Below, piece after piece: positions 25,962-35,033 of a DNA stretch of 64,000 nucleotides. The DNA comes from Pseudomonas sp. PDM18. GTDB taxonomy: Bacteria > Pseudomonadota > Gammaproteobacteria > Pseudomonadales > Pseudomonadaceae. Below the pieces are notes generated by a model, which did not search any database, was not told the DNA's origin, and worked only from the letters and a program-made list of their open reading frames with translations. Each line of letters starts with the position of its first letter. Positions within the stretch are counted from its first letter, which is position 1. The stretch is taken from the NCBI RefSeq assembly GCF_014852585.1, contig NZ_JACVBX010000001.1, forward strand, positions 868,001-932,000, written 5' to 3'. The position numbers were made by a program, and so were the translations under genes.

Positions 25962-28094
25962 ATGAAATTCAAGTCGATCCAGTTTTCCGTGGTGGCGTTG
26001 GCAGGTGCCAGCGTTCTGGCAGTGGTCGCGGCGCTGGTGCTTTACGCGCTGTTCGCCGGCTCGCGGACCCAGGCGCAGGTGCAAGAGCGCACCCAGGCGC
26101 TGCTCGAGCAAGTGATCAACGATCGCCTGGTGGCGATCGCGCGCGGCCAGGTCGCACAGATCCAGCGCGAACTGGAATATCCGCTCACCGTCGCACGCGA
26201 CCTCGCCAACACCAACGCCCTGCTGGACGAGACCGACGCCAATGGCCAGCCGCTGCTGAGCATCGGCCGCGCCGGCATGTCCAACCTGCTGCGCCAGACC
26301 GTGGCGCAGAACCCCAAGCTGCTCGACGCCTTCGCCGGCTGGGAACCCAACGCCTTCGCGGGCAACGACAGCCAGTACGCCGGTCTGCCCGGCTACGACG
26401 CCAGCGGCCGCTTCATGCCCTGGTGGTACCGCAAGGATGGCGGCCTGACCGTGGAAGCCATGGGCGATACCCTGGAAAGCCAGAAGATGCAGCCCACCGG
26501 CGTGCGCGAAGGCGAGTACTACCTCTGCCCGAAAGAGAAGCACCAGCCGTGCATCATCGACCCGGCGCCCTACGAGATGGCCGGCAAGATGGTGCTGATG
26601 TCCTCGTTCAACGCGCCGATCATGGTCAAGGGCCAGTTCAAGGGCACCGTCGGCGTGGACCTGTCACTGGACTTCATCCAGGACCTGCTCAAGGCCGCCG
26701 ACAGCCAGCTCTACGACGGCGCCGGCGAGATGGCGCTGATCTCCACCAATGGCCGCCTGGTCGCCTACACCAAGGACCCGGCCAAGCTCGGCGAACCCGC
26801 CAGCAGCGTGCTGGACACCAACGAAGTGGCCAACCTGGCCAAGCTCACCCTTGACCAGCCGCTGACCTCAATGGACAAGGAGCACGGCCACATTGAGCTG
26901 TTCCTGCCCTTCACCATCGCCGACTCTGGCGCGCGCTGGACCCTGATGCTGCAACTGCCGCAGGAAGCCGTGCTGGGTGACCTGAACCAGTTGCAGAGCG
27001 ACCTGAAATCCCAGCGCGATAGCGACACCCTGGGCATGACCCTGGTCGGCTTGCTGATTGCCGCCATCGGCCTGGCCGTGATCTGGCTGGTCGGCCACGG
27101 CATCGCCCGGCCGCTGCGCCAGCTGGTCGGCATGCTCGACGACATCGCCCAGGGCGAAGGCGACCTCACCCGCCGCCTGAGCAGCGACCGCGCCGACGAA
27201 CTGGGCTCCATCGCCAAGGGCTTCAACACCTTCCTCGGCAAGCTGCAGGGCATGATTGGCCAGGTGGTGACCTCGGTGCAGCACGTCAGCGATTCCTCCG
27301 AGCACACCGCTGACATCGCCATCCGCACCAACCAGGGCGTGCAGAAGCAGCTAGCAGAAATCGAACTGGTGGCCACGGCCGTCCACGAGATGACCGCCAC
27401 CGCCCAGGATGTGGCGCGCAACGCCACCCATGCAGCCGAAGCGGCCAATCATGCCGACCAGGCGGCGCACCACGGCAAGCGCATCGTCGAAAGCAGCTCC
27501 ACGGCGATCCAGGCGCTGGCCAGCGAGATCGGCCGCGCCGTGGGCGTAGTGCAGTCGCTGGCCCGCGACAGCGAGAACATCAACGCAATCCTGGTAGCTA
27601 TCCGCGGTATCGCCGAGCAGACCAACCTGCTGGCGCTCAACGCCGCCATCGAGGCCGCCCGCGCCGGTGAACAGGGCCGCGGTTTCGCGGTGGTCGCCGA
27701 CGAGGTGCGCAACCTGGCGCAGAAGACCCAGCAGGCCACCGAGGAAATCCAATCGATGATCCAGCAGCTGCAGAACGGCACCCGCGAAGTGGTGCAGGTG
27801 ATGCAGCAGAGCCAGGACAAGACCGAGGACAGCGTGCGCCACGCCGGCGAGGCGGCCCAGGCGCTGGAGTCGATCACCCAGGCGGTGTCGGTGATCAACG
27901 ACATGAACACCCAGATCGCCAGCGCCGCCGAAGAGCAGAGTGCGGTGGCCGAGGACATCAACCGTAACGTCAGCAACATCGGCATGGTCGCCAACCAGGT
28001 GGCCGGCGGCGCCGACGAGGCCTCCCAGGCCAGCGCCGAGCTGACCAAACTGGCCGAGCAGCAGCGCCGGCTGGTGAATCAGTTCAAGGTGTGA
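25962..28094 (+). CDS. methyl-accepting chemotaxis protein, dCache type
   Basis: This 710-residue chemoreceptor has a first membrane helix (about 10-33), a large periplasmic ligand domain (about 40-345) of dCache type, a second membrane helix (about 354-376), a HAMP domain (about 377-430) and a cytoplasmic signalling hairpin to the end. The tip contains [20 protein letters not shown], which binds CheW and CheA. The WWYRKDGG stretch in the distal sensor resembles dCache domains binding amines or amino acids, so a McpU/TlpQ-like ligand is possible but weakly supported. Clearance from the last residue to a pentapeptide is absent: it ends RRLVNQFKV, so CheR/CheB tethering is not expected. Confidence 0.92.
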   Translation: MKFKSIQFSVVALAGASVLAVVAALVLYALFAGSRTQAQVQERTQALLEQVINDRLVAIARGQVAQIQRELEYPLTVARDLANTNALLDETDANGQPLLSIGRAGMSNLLRQTVAQNPKLLDAFAGWEPNAFAGNDSQYAGLPGYDASGRFMPWWYRKDGGLTVEAMGDTLESQKMQPTGVREGEYYLCPKEKHQPCIIDPAPYEMAGKMVLMSSFNAPIMVKGQFKGTVGVDLSLDFIQDLLKAADSQLYDGAGEMALISTNGRLVAYTKDPAKLGEPASSVLDTNEVANLAKLTLDQPLTSMDKEHGHIELFLPFTIADSGARWTLMLQLPQEAVLGDLNQLQSDLKSQRDSDTLGMTLVGLLIAAIGLAVIWLVGHGIARPLRQLVGMLDDIAQGEGDLTRRLSSDRADELGSIAKGFNTFLGKLQGMIGQVVTSVQHVSDSSEHTADIAIRTNQGVQKQLAEIELVATAVHEMTATAQDVARNATHAAEAANHADQAAHHGKRIVESSSTAIQALASEIGRAVGVVQSLARDSENINAILVAIRGIAEQTNLLALNAAIEAARAGEQGRGFAVVADEVRNLAQKTQQATEEIQSMIQQLQNGTREVVQVMQQSQDKTEDSVRHAGEAAQALESITQAVSVINDMNTQIASAAEEQSAVAEDINRNVSNIGMVANQVAGGADEASQASAELTKLAEQQRRLVNQFKV

Positions 28095-28216
28095 CGATGA
28101 TCGGCTTGGCCGGGGCGCTGGTCACCGCCGCAACGAGGTTGCTGGCGCCCCCGCTACCGCCCCGTCCCCCTCTCCCTGAGTTAGGGTGAGGGCTGGCCCA
28201 AACGCAGGAGTTCCCC

Positions 28217-28243
28217 CTGTAGGAGCAGGCCATGCCCGCGATC
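28217..28243. repeat. REP-like variant
   Basis: CTGTAGGAGCAGGCCATGCCCG resembles the REP family start GTAGGAGC but with the variant arm AGGCCATGCC; a related variant is at 59309. Just upstream lies a small hairpin, CCCTCTCCCTGAG, and its partial inverse in a T- and G-rich stretch. No gene is evident in 28095-28279. Confidence 0.6.
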
Positions 28244-28279
28244 CCGCCCATAGGCGCTCTTACAAGGGGAATTCCGGCA

Positions 28280-28891
28280 TCAGGCCGGCGTCAGACACTC
28301 CGGCCCATTGCAGGTCGGATCATTGATGAAATTCGCCAACGCCTGCACACGCAGCCGCGCCTGGGGCAACTGCAGCAACTCCAGCAACCGCGCGGTGGGC
28401 GTCTCGTTCGACAGCCATTGCCCCTGCTCCTGCACATCGAGAATCAGCGGCCGGCGCAACTCCCCCGCCGCTTGGGTGAGCATCGCCACGCTGTAATAGG
28501 TGTGGCCTTCCACCGGATACGCCTCCCACACCCCCGCGAAGCAGATCAACCCACCACCGGAAACCCAATGCGGCCGCTTGCGCACGCCCAGCCACTCGTA
28601 GAAGCCGTTGGCTGGCAGCAGGCAGCGGCGATGGGCGAAGGCGTCACGGAACATTGGCTGTTCGGCGATGGTTTCCGTGCGGGCATGGGCGGGGGTGCGC
28701 GACAGGTCCTTCAGCCAGGCCGGCGTCAGGCCCCAGCGCGCGAGGCCGGCATGGCGCGCGCCGTCCTCCTCACGCAGCATCAGCACGCGGGCGCCGGGCG
28801 CGACACTCCACTGCGGCTGCAGGTCGGCGGGGAAGCCGGCGTTTTCTGCAAGCTCGCGACTCCAGCGGAACAGGGCGTAACGGCTGGTCAT
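28280..28891 (-). CDS. SRAP-family protein lacking the catalytic cysteine
   Basis: The 203-residue product has the SRAP (HMCES/YedK) fold pattern: WSVAPGARVLML, RWGLTPAWL, FRDAFAHRRCLLPANGFYEW and RRPLIL. Active members begin Met-Cys-Gly-Arg and use Cys2 to form a covalent bond with abasic sites in single-stranded DNA, with Asn and His assisting. Here the start is MTSRY, so residue 2 is Thr; the Asn of NARxET is His69, and the His before RRPL is replaced. Only the Glu99 of FYEW remains. It could be a catalytically dead or re-purposed paralogue. The ATG at 28891 is the only start that keeps the first strand in frame. Confidence 0.85.
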   Translation of the reverse strand: MTSRYALFRWSRELAENAGFPADLQPQWSVAPGARVLMLREEDGARHAGLARWGLTPAWLKDLSRTPAHARTETIAEQPMFRDAFAHRRCLLPANGFYEWLGVRKRPHWVSGGGLICFAGVWEAYPVEGHTYYSVAMLTQAAGELRRPLILDVQEQGQWLSNETPTARLLELLQLPQARLRVQALANFINDPTCNGPECLTPA

Positions 28892-28937
28892 GGGCGGCTG
28901 TTCATGAGGCGTAGTTCATGGGGGTCGTAGAGGCGGA

Positions 28938-29204
28938 TCAGCAGAGCAGGACGCCAGGGCCGCCCTCGTGATCATCGGCGCTTCCCGGCAGGGGTTGCGC
29001 GGCATTGTACGCGGCGATCAGTTCGCGCGCCTGCTCGGCCACATCGTCCTCCACCCACAGGTGCAGCAAGCCCATGCCCGGCAGCTCGCCGATGCCGCCG
29101 ACCAGGTGGCGCCCGCCCAAGTGCGACGAAATGCCCTCGTTGGCCAGCATGCCGCCCAGCAGTTCGGCTTCGATCAGGTCGGCGGGTTCGTAGATTCGCT
29201 GCAT
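28938..29204 (-). CDS. DUF2007 domain protein
   Basis: An 88-residue cytoplasmic protein. The N-terminal half (MQRIYEPADLIEAELLGGML followed by ANEGISSHLGG) matches DUF2007 (PF09413), a small fold of about 70 residues related to PII-like ferredoxin folds and sometimes called a putative signal-transducing domain; the tail is Gly-, Asp- and Pro-rich. Function is unknown. Its ATG at 29204 overlaps the stop of the Cys-rich gene upstream as TGATG, so the two proteins are translationally coupled. Confidence 0.82.
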   Translation of the reverse strand: MQRIYEPADLIEAELLGGMLANEGISSHLGGRHLVGGIGELPGMGLLHLWVEDDVAEQARELIAAYNAAQPLPGSADDHEGGPGVLLC

Positions 29205-29386
29205 CAATCGTCCTCGCGCTGGACTTCCAGGGTCCACTCCACACCGTCGGTATGGAGCTGGAACAGGATTGGCCGGCAACACACCGGACAATCTTCATAG
29301 TAGCTCTGGTCGCCTCCGGACAGGTCAAGCACCGCCTCGGCCGGCTCGCCGCAATAGGGACAGGAATAGGCCTGACTTTCGAGCAT
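29204..29386 (-). CDS. CPXCG-motif cysteine-rich protein
   Basis: A 60-residue protein with two Cys pairs, CPYCG (9-13) and CPVCCRP (33-39), the layout of a small zinc ribbon. It belongs to the CPXCG-motif family of proteobacterial proteins, recognised by the ending EWTLEVQREDD-type beta segment. No function is assigned. It precedes and overlaps the DUF2007 gene. The start, ATG 29386, is opposite the acyltransferase promoter. Confidence 0.88.
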   Translation of the reverse strand: MLESQAYSCPYCGEPAEAVLDLSGGDQSYYEDCPVCCRPILFQLHTDGVEWTLEVQREDD

Positions 29387-29411
29387 CGCTGGTTCCCCCG
29401 TGACTTCCGTT

Positions 29412-29417
29412 TATAAT
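29412..29417 (+). promoter_or_regulatory. predicted -10 element for the acyltransferase gene
   Basis: A perfect TATAAT stands in CCGTTTATAATCGCGC, about 100 bases before the acyltransferase start. No clear -35 is seen, so the assignment rests on the -10 hexamer and the GC-rich discriminator; a similar CCGTTATAATCGCC lies upstream of mqo. Confidence 0.5.
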
Positions 29418-29520
29418 CGCGCGTTCTTTTTGGGTGCCCGCCTGGCCGGTGAGTCGACGGCATACCCTTCCGGGCCGTCTATTTCGCGGCCCGTCCTCCC
29501 CAAAATTCATAGAGAGCATG

Positions 29521-30678
29521 ATGGGCGAGTTCGAAGCCATCCGACCGTACAACGACGCCGAAGTCCCGGCTGTCCTGCAGCGCCTGCTGAGCGATGACGC
29601 CTTCCTCGGCGCGCTGGCGCGTTACCGTTTCCCGCGTCTGTCCGGTCCGTTCGGCTGGCTGCTCAGACCACTTATAGCCCATCGGCTGGCCCGCGAAGTC
29701 ACCGGCATCCGCAGCGTCAGCGAGCTGCAGCACAAAGTCGAGCCCTACGTCGACCGGACCATCGAACACGCCACCGACGGCGTCACCTATTCGGGCGTTG
29801 AGCGCCTGCAATCCGGCCGCGCCTACCTGTTCATCGCCAACCACCGCGACATCGTGGTGGACCCGGCCTTCTGCAACTACGCGATCTACCACGCCAAGCT
29901 GCCTACGCCGCGCATCGCAATCGGCGACAACCTGCTGCAGAAGCCATTCGTCAGCGACCTGATGCGCCTGAACAAGAGCTTCATCGTGCACCGCTCGATC
30001 AGCGGCCGTCGCGAGAAGCTGGCGGCGTACCAGAACCTCTCGGCCTACATCAATCACTCGATCTGCCAGGACGGCCAGTCGATCTGGATCGCCCAGGCCG
30101 AGGGCCGCGCCAAGGACGGTGACGACCGTACCGACTCGGCGATCCTCAAGATGTTCCACATGAGCCGCAAGGACGAGCCGTTCGCCGAAGTGATCCGCCA
30201 GCTGCACCTGATCCCGGTGTCCATCAGCTACGAGTACGACCCGTGCGACGCCGCCAAGGCCCGCGAGCTGTTCACCCGCGCAACCACCGGCGAATACAGG
30301 AAGGCGCCGGGCGAGGACGACCGCAGCATCGTGCAGGGCATCACCGGCTACAAGGGCCGCGTGCACATCAACTTCGGCGAAGAGATCACCGGCGACTTTG
30401 CCGACACCAAGCAGCTCGCCGCCGAGCTGGACCGGCAGATCCTCGGCAACTACCGGTTGTTCCCGGTGCACTACCTCGCGTACGAGGCCTCCGACCTGCG
30501 CGACGCCGCGCTGAACGTGCCGCGCGCCGAGACCCTGTTCAAGGCCGAGGAACTGCAGCGCGCGCGCACCGAATGGGAGCGTCGCCTGGGCGAATGCCCC
30601 GCGGAGCAGCGCGGCCATCTGATCCTGCAGTACGCCAACCCGGTGCTGAACCAGTACCGGCTCAAGCAGCAGGCATGA
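29521..30678 (+). CDS. PlsC/PlsB-like glycerolipid acyltransferase
   Basis: A 385-residue acyltransferase with the LPLAT motif I NHRDIVVD (H-x4-D), a block II FIVHRS region and motif III WIAQAEGRAKDG, which correspond to the acyl-CoA or acyl-ACP:glycerol-phosphate acyltransferase superfamily. It lacks predicted membrane helices apart from amphipathic stretches, so it is probably peripheral at the inner membrane. The acceptor lipid is unknown. Two adjacent ATGs exist at 29518 and 29521; the second gives seven bases of spacing from GAGAG. It is divergent from the CPXCG gene and ends at a terminator. Confidence 0.85.
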   Translation: MGEFEAIRPYNDAEVPAVLQRLLSDDAFLGALARYRFPRLSGPFGWLLRPLIAHRLAREVTGIRSVSELQHKVEPYVDRTIEHATDGVTYSGVERLQSGRAYLFIANHRDIVVDPAFCNYAIYHAKLPTPRIAIGDNLLQKPFVSDLMRLNKSFIVHRSISGRREKLAAYQNLSAYINHSICQDGQSIWIAQAEGRAKDGDDRTDSAILKMFHMSRKDEPFAEVIRQLHLIPVSISYEYDPCDAAKARELFTRATTGEYRKAPGEDDRSIVQGITGYKGRVHINFGEEITGDFADTKQLAAELDRQILGNYRLFPVHYLAYEASDLRDAALNVPRAETLFKAEELQRARTEWERRLGECPAEQRGHLILQYANPVLNQYRLKQQA

Positions 30679-30683
30679 AAAAA

Positions 30684-30705
30684 GGCGCCCTGGGGCGCCT
30701 TTTTA
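30684..30705. terminator. bidirectional terminator
   Basis: GGCGCCC/GGGCGCC at 30684-30699 is flanked by AAAAAA and TTTTT, between the convergent acyltransferase gene and the small membrane protein gene. Confidence 0.88.
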
Positions 30706-30715
30706 ATTTCATCCG

Positions 30716-31000
30716 TTACTGATTCAGCTGCGTGCTATACCAGCTCACCATCACCGCCAACACCATGCAGGCGAAACCGAAACGGTAGAAAAAGCGGTTC
30801 ATCCGCGCGGTGGGCTCGATGCTGTCCAGCGGCACCGGCGCGATTTCGCTCTCGGCGGCCAGGCGCGCCAGGGCGAGGCGCTCGCGGCGGCGGGTCGCCA
30901 GCAGCAGCCAGCCTCCGGCCAGGGCGAAGAAAAGGGCCAGGTCGTTCACGATACGACCAGGATGGGCCTGGAAAAGACTCCAGAGCGCCTGCAGCGACAT
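30716..31000 (-). CDS. small two-helix membrane protein
   Basis: I do not recognise a named family. The 94-residue product has two membrane segments, about residues 20-36 (LALFFALAGGWLLLA) and 70-88 (FYRFGFACMVLAVMVSW), joined by a basic then acidic cytoplasmic-type loop (RRRERLALARLAAESE). Start ATG 31000 (MSLQALW) has GAGG close upstream; the open frame to 31096 lacks a good start. It is convergent with the acyltransferase gene. Confidence 0.65.
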   Translation of the reverse strand: MSLQALWSLFQAHPGRIVNDLALFFALAGGWLLLATRRRERLALARLAAESEIAPVPLDSIEPTARMNRFFYRFGFACMVLAVMVSWYSTQLNQ

Positions 31001-31263
31001 CACAACCTCCGCTTCAGAACTGCACGCCATCGACTTCGAAGCAAAGCGGGGGTCAGTCTGGACGAACGGGCATGGCCCGTCATGGATGAGAAACAATCGA
31101 CGCGCATTTTATCCGCTGGCCCGCCACGGCAGCCAGTGCGCAACGCTTATTTACGACGAGCGTAAGAGTTATCGAGAAAGGGTCTAAGACCTCTCCCGCC
31201 CTCTGGCACGTTGCTGGCTTTAAGGAATTCTGCAAACCCGGTCTTTCGCCAAGGAGATTCGCC

Positions 31264-31470
31264 ATGCTCGACATCGTCCCCCACGAAAATGCCTACTTGA
31301 TCGAACACCTCGAGGAAATCGAAGCCGTGGTCGTCGAACTCTCGTTCAACGTCCAGGACGACCACTGGCTCGTCTACACCCAGGCCTGTGGCCACGAACA
31401 CCTGGACCTGCCGGAAACCGACGAGCGCATGCGTTCGTTCGAGGTCGACCCGTACCGCCAGGCCGCCTGA
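31264..31470 (+). CDS. conserved small acidic protein
   Basis: A 68-residue protein with a strong AAGGAG ribosome site eight bases before the ATG and a terminator 27 bases after the stop, so it is a real expressed unit. It is acidic (EEIEAVVVELSF, DDHWLVYTQACGHEH) with a His/Cys group (ACGHEH) that might bind metal. It resembles small conserved Pseudomonas proteins without known function. Confidence 0.72.
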   Translation: MLDIVPHENAYLIEHLEEIEAVVVELSFNVQDDHWLVYTQACGHEHLDLPETDERMRSFEVDPYRQAA

Positions 31471-31497
31471 TCGCCGCCGATCAGCGCCCATGAAAAA

Positions 31498-31522
31498 GCC
31501 CGCCATTCGGCGGGCTTTTTCA
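31498..31522 (+). terminator. terminator (twin of the mqo one)
   Basis: AGCCCGCC/GGCGGGCT at 31498-31517 between AAAAA and TTTTT; it also ends the YajG-like gene from the other side. Almost identical to 34438-34462. Confidence 0.9.
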
Positions 31523-31534
31523 TATCCCTCTCGA

Positions 31535-32122
31535 TCAGCGCTGGTTCAGCGTCTGGCCGATGGTCGGGTCCTTGAACACGCGGGTCAGCGCGTCGCTGAG
31601 CACGTCGCTCACCAGCTTGGTGTTGGTCGCCTGGTTGGGCGCCATACCGAAACGCTGGTTGGTCGAGGCGCCGTAGCGGCCGCTGTAGCGACGAGTGCCG
31701 CTCTGCACGTCGGCGCGGAAAGTGGCGCCGATATCGGCCTCGGTAACGTACATGCCTTCCTTGGGCGACTGGTACTTCAGCTCGGCCAGGGTCAGGGTCA
31801 GTTGCGGTGCGTTGTAGGCGTTGGCCGACGGGGTGAAGCCCAGCAGGCGCACGGCGGTTTCAGCCTGCAGCTGCAGCTTGGGGATCACGTCTTCGCTGCG
31901 CACGGTCAACTGGCTGGTTTCCGAATACAGACCGCCTCGGGTACCCAGCGCGGTGCTCGGACGACCGTCGACGACTTTCACCACCACCGGCTGGCCTTGG
32001 CCAACGGCGGCGACCGGCCCCTTGAACTCGGGCGTCGGGTTGAGTTGTTGCGGGCTGAGGGCGCAGCCGGTCAAGGTCAGGCTGGCGGCAGCGATAAAGC
32101 CGAGCAACAGGCGAGGCAGCAT
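31535..32122 (-). CDS. YajG-family lipoprotein
   Basis: A 195-residue lipoprotein of the YajG family (PF03923): a signal peptide ends in the lipobox TLTGC, followed by SPQQLNPTPEF, and the mature domain carries the repeated small strands of this group (VVVKVVDGRPS, QLTLTLAELKYQ). YajG proteins sit on the outer membrane, have a beta fold and no firm function, and are often co-located with ampG in enterobacteria. The ATG at 32122 has GGAGAG six bases upstream; an ATG two codons earlier has no spacing. A long leader region of mqo lies opposite. Confidence 0.85.
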   Translation of the reverse strand: MLPRLLLGFIAAASLTLTGCALSPQQLNPTPEFKGPVAAVGQGQPVVVKVVDGRPSTALGTRGGLYSETSQLTVRSEDVIPKLQLQAETAVRLLGFTPSANAYNAPQLTLTLAELKYQSPKEGMYVTEADIGATFRADVQSGTRRYSGRYGASTNQRFGMAPNQATNTKLVSDVLSDALTRVFKDPTIGQTLNQR

Positions 32123-32358
32123 GCTCATCTCTCCATGGGTTAAGCGATGGCCGGCAGTATACCGGCGGGCAGCGCGGTCAGATAGCGCTTGGCCATTGGA
32201 CGCGGAACCCGTTCTCAGGGTTCCCTCGCCGCGCGTCGATAGGCCGCCTTGACCCAGCTGCAGGCAAGACGCGCCGGAAGGGGGCACAAAGGGTCAATCA
32301 AGGGGTAGACACTAGGAAAAAAGTCTAAGGTGCAGAGCTTTTTTTTGTGTTTCGCCGT

Positions 32359-32924
32359 TATAATCGCCCCCCGATTATAAGGACGCCTCCTGGTCGGGCC
32401 CCGCACGATGCCGACACACCGTGTCTCGCCTCTGCCACCCCTCAAAGAGAGTCGCCACTCGCCTCGGTCACTGGCCGTCGCGCTTTGTACGTTCGTTGCG
32501 CAGAACTTGGCAAGGATGCAGCCGCCCCCTCCGCATGGAGACCGGACCGGCCCGCGACGACGATCCCCTTTGAGCTTCACGCCTCCAAAAGAGCGTGATC
32601 GAAGGTTTTTCACTACTTCACGAGAGTGTGGCGAGCAATGAAGAGTTTTGCGTTGGTAGCACCATTGACGTCTGACCCCGCAGCACTGAATCGCTTTTTC
32701 GGCACCGGAAGCCGCGCCTAAGCGCCACTTTCGGATGCACTTGCGGATGAATTCGTCCGCCGTGGACTGCCGAGAGGGTGCGCACTTCCCTTTCTCCGAT
32801 CCCGGCCCGAGACATTCCGCGAAAGGTCCTTTGCGACCTGAGAAGAATTCGGACATGCGGCTTTCGCGCAACGAGCGCAAGGCCCCTGTCACAACTGGCT
32901 GCTGATAGTTTTGGAGACGCGTTA
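32359..32924 (+). promoter_or_regulatory. mqo promoter and long 5' leader
   Basis: TATAAT at 32359-32364 (context CGCCGTTATAATCGCCC) is a good -10, though no clear -35 is present. If used, the mqo message would have a leader of about 555 bases. I see no protein gene: the open frames there lack ribosome sites and Pseudomonas-like codon use. The stretch 32600-32700 (ACGAGAGTGTGGCGAGC, GCGTTGGTAGCACC) is less GC-rich. An unidentified regulatory RNA or structured leader is possible. Confidence 0.45.
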
Positions 32925-34418
32925 ATGGCGCAGAACGAAATCGAATCGATGGACGTGCTGCTGGTCGGCGCCGGCATCATGAGCGCAACCCTGGCTGTCC
33001 TGCTCAAGGAAGTAGATCCGGGCGTCAAGCTCGAGATCGTCGAACTGCAGGAATCCGGAGCCATCGAGAGTTCCAACCCGTGGAACAACGCCGGTACCGG
33101 TCACGCCGGCCTCTGCGAGCTGAACTACACCCCGCAGGCGGCTGACGGCTCGATCGACATCAAGAAGGCGGTGAACATCAACGCCCAGTTCGAGGTGTCC
33201 AAGCAGTTCTGGGCCTACCTGACCGGGAAGGATGCCTTCGGCGCGCCGCGCAACTTCATCAACCCCGTTCCGCACATGAGCTTCGTGCGTGGCAAGGACA
33301 TTCCTTTCCTGAAGAAGCGCCATGAGCTGCTCAGCCAGCACCATGCCTTCTCCTCGATGGAATACACCGAGGACCGCGCGAAGATCGCCGACTGGGCCCC
33401 GCTGACCATCCCCGGCCGCCCGGCCGACGAGCAGGTCGCGATGACCCGCGTGGAAAGCGGCACCGACGTCAACTTCGGCGCCCTGACCAACCAACTGCTG
33501 AGCTACCTCTCCAGCCGCGAAGGCAGCGAAGTCCGCTACTTCCAGAAGGTCGTGGGACTCGAGCGCGCAGGCGACGGCTGGCTGGTGGACATCAAGAACA
33601 CCCAGACCGGCGACGCCCGCAAGGTCAAGGCGAAGTTCGTCTTCCTCGGCGCCGGTGGCGGCGCGCTGCCGCTGCTGCAGATGTCCGGCATCCCGGAAAG
33701 CAAGGGTTTCGGCGGCTTCCCGGTGAGCGGCCAGTGGCTGCGTTGCGACAACCCCGAAGTGGTCAAGCACCACCAGGCCAAGGTCTACAGCCAGGCCGAA
33801 GTGGGCGCCCCGCCGATGTCCGTGCCGCACCTGGACACCCGCGTGGTCGAGGGCAAGACCTCCCTGCTGTTCGGCCCGTACGCTGGCTTCTCCACCAAGT
33901 TCCTGCGCCACGGTTCGTTCCTCGACCTGCCGCTCTCGGTGCGCACCAGCAACCTGCTGCCGATGCTCGCCGTGGCCCGTGACAACATGGACCTCACCCG
34001 CTACCTGGTGAAGGAAGTCATGCAGTCCATGGACCAGCGTATCGAAGCCCTGCGCAAGTTCTACCCGGAACTGAACCCAGCCGACTGGCGCCTCGAAACC
34101 GCTGGCCAGCGCGTGCAGATCATCAAGAAGGACCCGAAGAAAGGCGGCATCCTGCAGTTCGGTACCGAACTGGTGGCAGCCCAGGACGGCAGCATCGCCG
34201 CCCTGCTCGGCGCCTCGCCGGGTGCCTCGGTCACCGTCTCGATCATGCTGGGCCTGCTGGAGCGCTGCTTCCCCGAGCGCTACAAGTCGGCCGAGTGGAC
34301 CGCGAAGCTCAAGGAGATCTTCCCGGCCCGCGAGAAGCAGCTGGAAACCGACGCCGCGGTGTACCGCGAAGTCAACCAGATGACCGCAGACCGTCTGCAG
34401 ATCGTCGCCGCGTCCTGA
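32925..34418 (+). CDS. mqo: malate:quinone oxidoreductase
   Basis: Mqo oxidises malate to oxaloacetate and passes electrons to the membrane quinone pool, replacing or supporting NAD-dependent malate dehydrogenase in the citric acid cycle. The 497-residue product starts with the FAD motif [17 protein letters not shown] and has [31 protein letters not shown] and a late [11 protein letters not shown] region, all family signatures. Peripheral at the inner membrane. The ATG at 32925 follows GGAGA seven bases upstream. P. aeruginosa has two mqo genes; this one is likely the counterpart of the PA4640 copy, from neighbours. Confidence 0.95.
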   Translation: MAQNEIESMDVLLVGAGIMSATLAVLLKEVDPGVKLEIVELQESGAIESSNPWNNAGTGHAGLCELNYTPQAADGSIDIKKAVNINAQFEVSKQFWAYLTGKDAFGAPRNFINPVPHMSFVRGKDIPFLKKRHELLSQHHAFSSMEYTEDRAKIADWAPLTIPGRPADEQVAMTRVESGTDVNFGALTNQLLSYLSSREGSEVRYFQKVVGLERAGDGWLVDIKNTQTGDARKVKAKFVFLGAGGGALPLLQMSGIPESKGFGGFPVSGQWLRCDNPEVVKHHQAKVYSQAEVGAPPMSVPHLDTRVVEGKTSLLFGPYAGFSTKFLRHGSFLDLPLSVRTSNLLPMLAVARDNMDLTRYLVKEVMQSMDQRIEALRKFYPELNPADWRLETAGQRVQIIKKDPKKGGILQFGTELVAAQDGSIAALLGASPGASVTVSIMLGLLERCFPERYKSAEWTAKLKEIFPAREKQLETDAAVYREVNQMTADRLQIVAAS

Positions 34419-34437
34419 GTGCCGCACTCATGAAAAA

Positions 34438-34462
34438 GCCCGCCATCCGGCGGGCTTTTTCG
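34438..34462 (+). terminator. mqo terminator
   Basis: AGCCCGCC/GGCGGGCT between AAAAA and TTTTT, 20 bases past the mqo stop; also lies at the 3' end of the convergent VOC gene. Confidence 0.9.
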
Positions 34463-34481
34463 TTTCTGTCTTCGCAAGAGG

Positions 34482-34883
34482 TCAATGGCAGCTGACCATC
34501 CAGCCGACGCCGAAACGGTCGGTGAGCATGCCGAAGCGCTGCGCCCAGAAGGTCTTCTCCAGCGACATCTCCACCCGCCCCTCCTCCGCCAGGGCGGCGA
34601 ATGCCTGCTCCGCCGCCACCACGCTGCGCAGCGTCAGGTGCAGGGAGAAACCATTGAAAGTGGCGTTGTGCTCACCGCGGCCATCGGACAGGAAGACTTC
34701 CGTCTCGCCGATCTGCAGGCTGGCGTGCATCACCTTGTCCAGCCAGCCATCAGGCACCGGCGATGGGCCGGGCGCTTCCTCGAAGCGCATCAAACCTCCG
34801 AGCTGGGCGCCCACCGCGCGTTGGTAGAAGGCAATGGCCTCATCGGCGCGACCATGGAAAAACAGATAGGGCTGTACTTGCAC
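34482..34883 (-). CDS. VOC-family protein, PhnB-like
   Basis: A 133-residue vicinal-oxygen-chelate protein of the PhnB/3-demethylubiquinone-like group: YLFFHGRADEAIAFYQRAVGA at the N-terminus, MHASLQIGETEVFLSDG in the middle and the ending RFGMLTDRFGVGWMVS. Such small dimeric proteins often bind metal or aromatic ligands but frequently lack one metal ligand; activity is unknown. Convergent with mqo; REP hairpins follow upstream of it. Confidence 0.85.
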   Translation of the reverse strand: MQVQPYLFFHGRADEAIAFYQRAVGAQLGGLMRFEEAPGPSPVPDGWLDKVMHASLQIGETEVFLSDGRGEHNATFNGFSLHLTLRSVVAAEQAFAALAEEGRVEMSLEKTFWAQRFGMLTDRFGVGWMVSCH

Positions 34884-34951
34884 GGCTTCGTCCTCGCCTT
34901 GTCGTTATCGTTCTGAGAAGAAGTCTAGGCGGGGATTGCACAGCGGGCTCT

Positions 34952-35017
34952 GTTCGCGAGCAAGCTCGCTCCTACAGGGTGAGCCCGCTTTTCGTAGGAG
35001 CGAGCTTGCTCGCGAAC
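34952..35017. repeat. REP inverted pair
   Basis: TTCGCGAGCAAGCTCGCTCC (34953-34972) and its inverse GGAGCGAGCTTGCTCGCGAA (34997-35016) form a perfect 20-base inverted repeat within an inverted pair of 25-31 bases each, separated by about 12 bases. Adjacent to a terminator of the PA4642-type gene. Confidence 0.9.
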
Positions 35018-35033
35018 CGCCCTGAAGAAAAAA

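Noticed and set aside
32408-32641. 77-codon open frame in the mqo leader
   Set aside because: No ribosome site, Pro/Arg-rich composition, and it ends amid a stretch of leader with other overlapping frames; nothing suggests translation.
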